Assembly: GCA_016794365.1 (NCBI GenBank)
Contig: JAEUKB010000080.1
Location: 1 to 60,826, forward strand
DNA: 60,826 nt
Direction: 5' to 3'
Source of the DNA: Myxococcales bacterium
Lineage (GTDB): Bacteria; Myxococcota_A; Polyangia; Palsa-1104; JAEUJZ01
The position numbers and the translations under genes are program-made. Numbering within the stretch: the first letter of the stretch is position 1; the number at the start of each line of letters is the position of its first letter. Below the pieces are notes generated by a model. It was not told where the DNA came from. It made no database searches and saw only the letters and a list, made by a program, of their open reading frames with translations. Positions 60,600 to 60,826 of this stretch are shown piece after piece.

Positions 60600-60627
60600 T
60601 TAGGGAGAAACCTAGGTTTCTCCCTAA
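60600..60627 (+). terminator. 28-bp perfect palindrome after M4 gene
   Basis: The arms TTAGGGAGAAACCT and AGGTTTCTCCCTAA are exact reverse complements with no spacer. As RNA this could only form a hairpin by opening a few central bases. There is no T-run, so it may be a transcription terminator, a protein-binding site or part of a dispersed repeat. Confidence 0.5.
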
Positions 60628-60826
60628 TACCCTCATCCTGCTGGGAGAGCCCTTCTTCGGTCTTCACCCCCCATCCCCCTCAAGCCTCACCATTAGTCAC
60701 AATTATCCCGAGGGAGGGATGGTTGAGGTTGCTTGCTGAGAGGAACTTGTGGTGCTGAGGTGTTCCGGCATGCAGAGCGAGCATGCAGTGGACAAGTGGG
60801 CTGAGCAGGAATTTGGCCATGCGGAG
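60628..60826. other. Non-coding right edge of window
   Basis: I see no gene here. A C-rich segment (CACCCCCCATCCCCCTC at about 60667-60683) and a GCATGC pair are visible. It could be part of a dispersed intergenic repeat joined to the palindrome, but only one copy lies in the window. Confidence 0.35.

Overview
This is a gene-dense, high-GC bacterial segment with no rRNA, tRNA, CRISPR array or transposase that I can see. The protein repertoire points to a Myxococcota (Polyangia-like) deltaproteobacterial lineage. It includes eukaryote-like Ser/Thr kinases with large extracellular repeat domains, PP2C and PPP phosphatases, several FHA proteins, GAF-sigma54 activators, SMI1/KNR4-TPR and MshEN proteins, class II photolyase, DUF4157, M4 protease and many lipoproteins and outer-membrane barrels. 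The lineage is inferred from this repertoire only.

Layout. (1) 0.1-3.8 kb: a DUF4157 protein with a C-terminal caspase-like (C80-like) His/Cys domain, divergent from a large amidase/M23-like cell-wall protein. (2) 3.9-11.6 kb: a tightly coupled plus-strand operon with a beta-propeller protein, Ppx/GppA phosphatase, O-antigen ligase/polymerase-TPR, GT4 glycosyltransferase and outer-membrane barrel, probably for exopolysaccharide. (3) 11.6-16.9 kb, minus strand: tail-anchored pseudokinase, MshEN-GAF protein, RRM RNA-binding protein and AnmK. (4) 17.1-21.9 kb: a coiled-coil DUF4175-like membrane protein coupled to a gluzincin-TPR protein. (5) 21.9-27.4 kb, minus strand: FHA-CpaF-like protein without P-loop, double-FHA membrane protein, SMI1/KNR4-TPR protein and polysaccharide deacetylase. 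(6) 27.8-33.9 kb: secreted protein, a 57-aa acidic mini-ORF, Hsp70 nucleotide-binding-domain protein, DUF4920 lipoprotein, GAF-sigma54 activator and PqqD-like/MEMO protein. (7) 34.4-37.4 kb: Ser/Thr kinase with 14 extracellular propeller repeats behind an AT-rich gap. (8) 37.5-41.5 kb, minus strand: RlmM-like methyltransferase, LarE-Nudix fusion and FG-GAP lipoprotein. (9) 41.6-49.2 kb: membrane protein, PPP phosphatase, PP2C-cNMP protein, GH43-like lipoprotein flanked by short tandem arrays, outer-membrane barrel and photolyase. (10) 49.3-54.4 kb, minus strand: ABC_sub_bind protein, sensor kinase, response regulator and fasciclin protein. (11) 54.6-60.6 kb: RND/MMPL exporter, arginase-acyltransferase pair and M4 metalloprotease followed by a perfect 28-bp palindrome.

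The strongest candidate for something undescribed is the 13.5-27.4 kb region. There, three proteins keep the folds of signalling or motor enzymes but have lost catalytic motifs: a pseudokinase, an MshEN protein with no ATPase, and an FHA-CpaF protein with no Walker A. They sit beside a double-FHA membrane protein. This could be a phospho-dependent scaffold or regulatory module. The second candidate is the DUF4157/C80-like protein facing the amidase at the left edge. Functional links are inferred from gene order and motifs; nothing here was searched or modelled.
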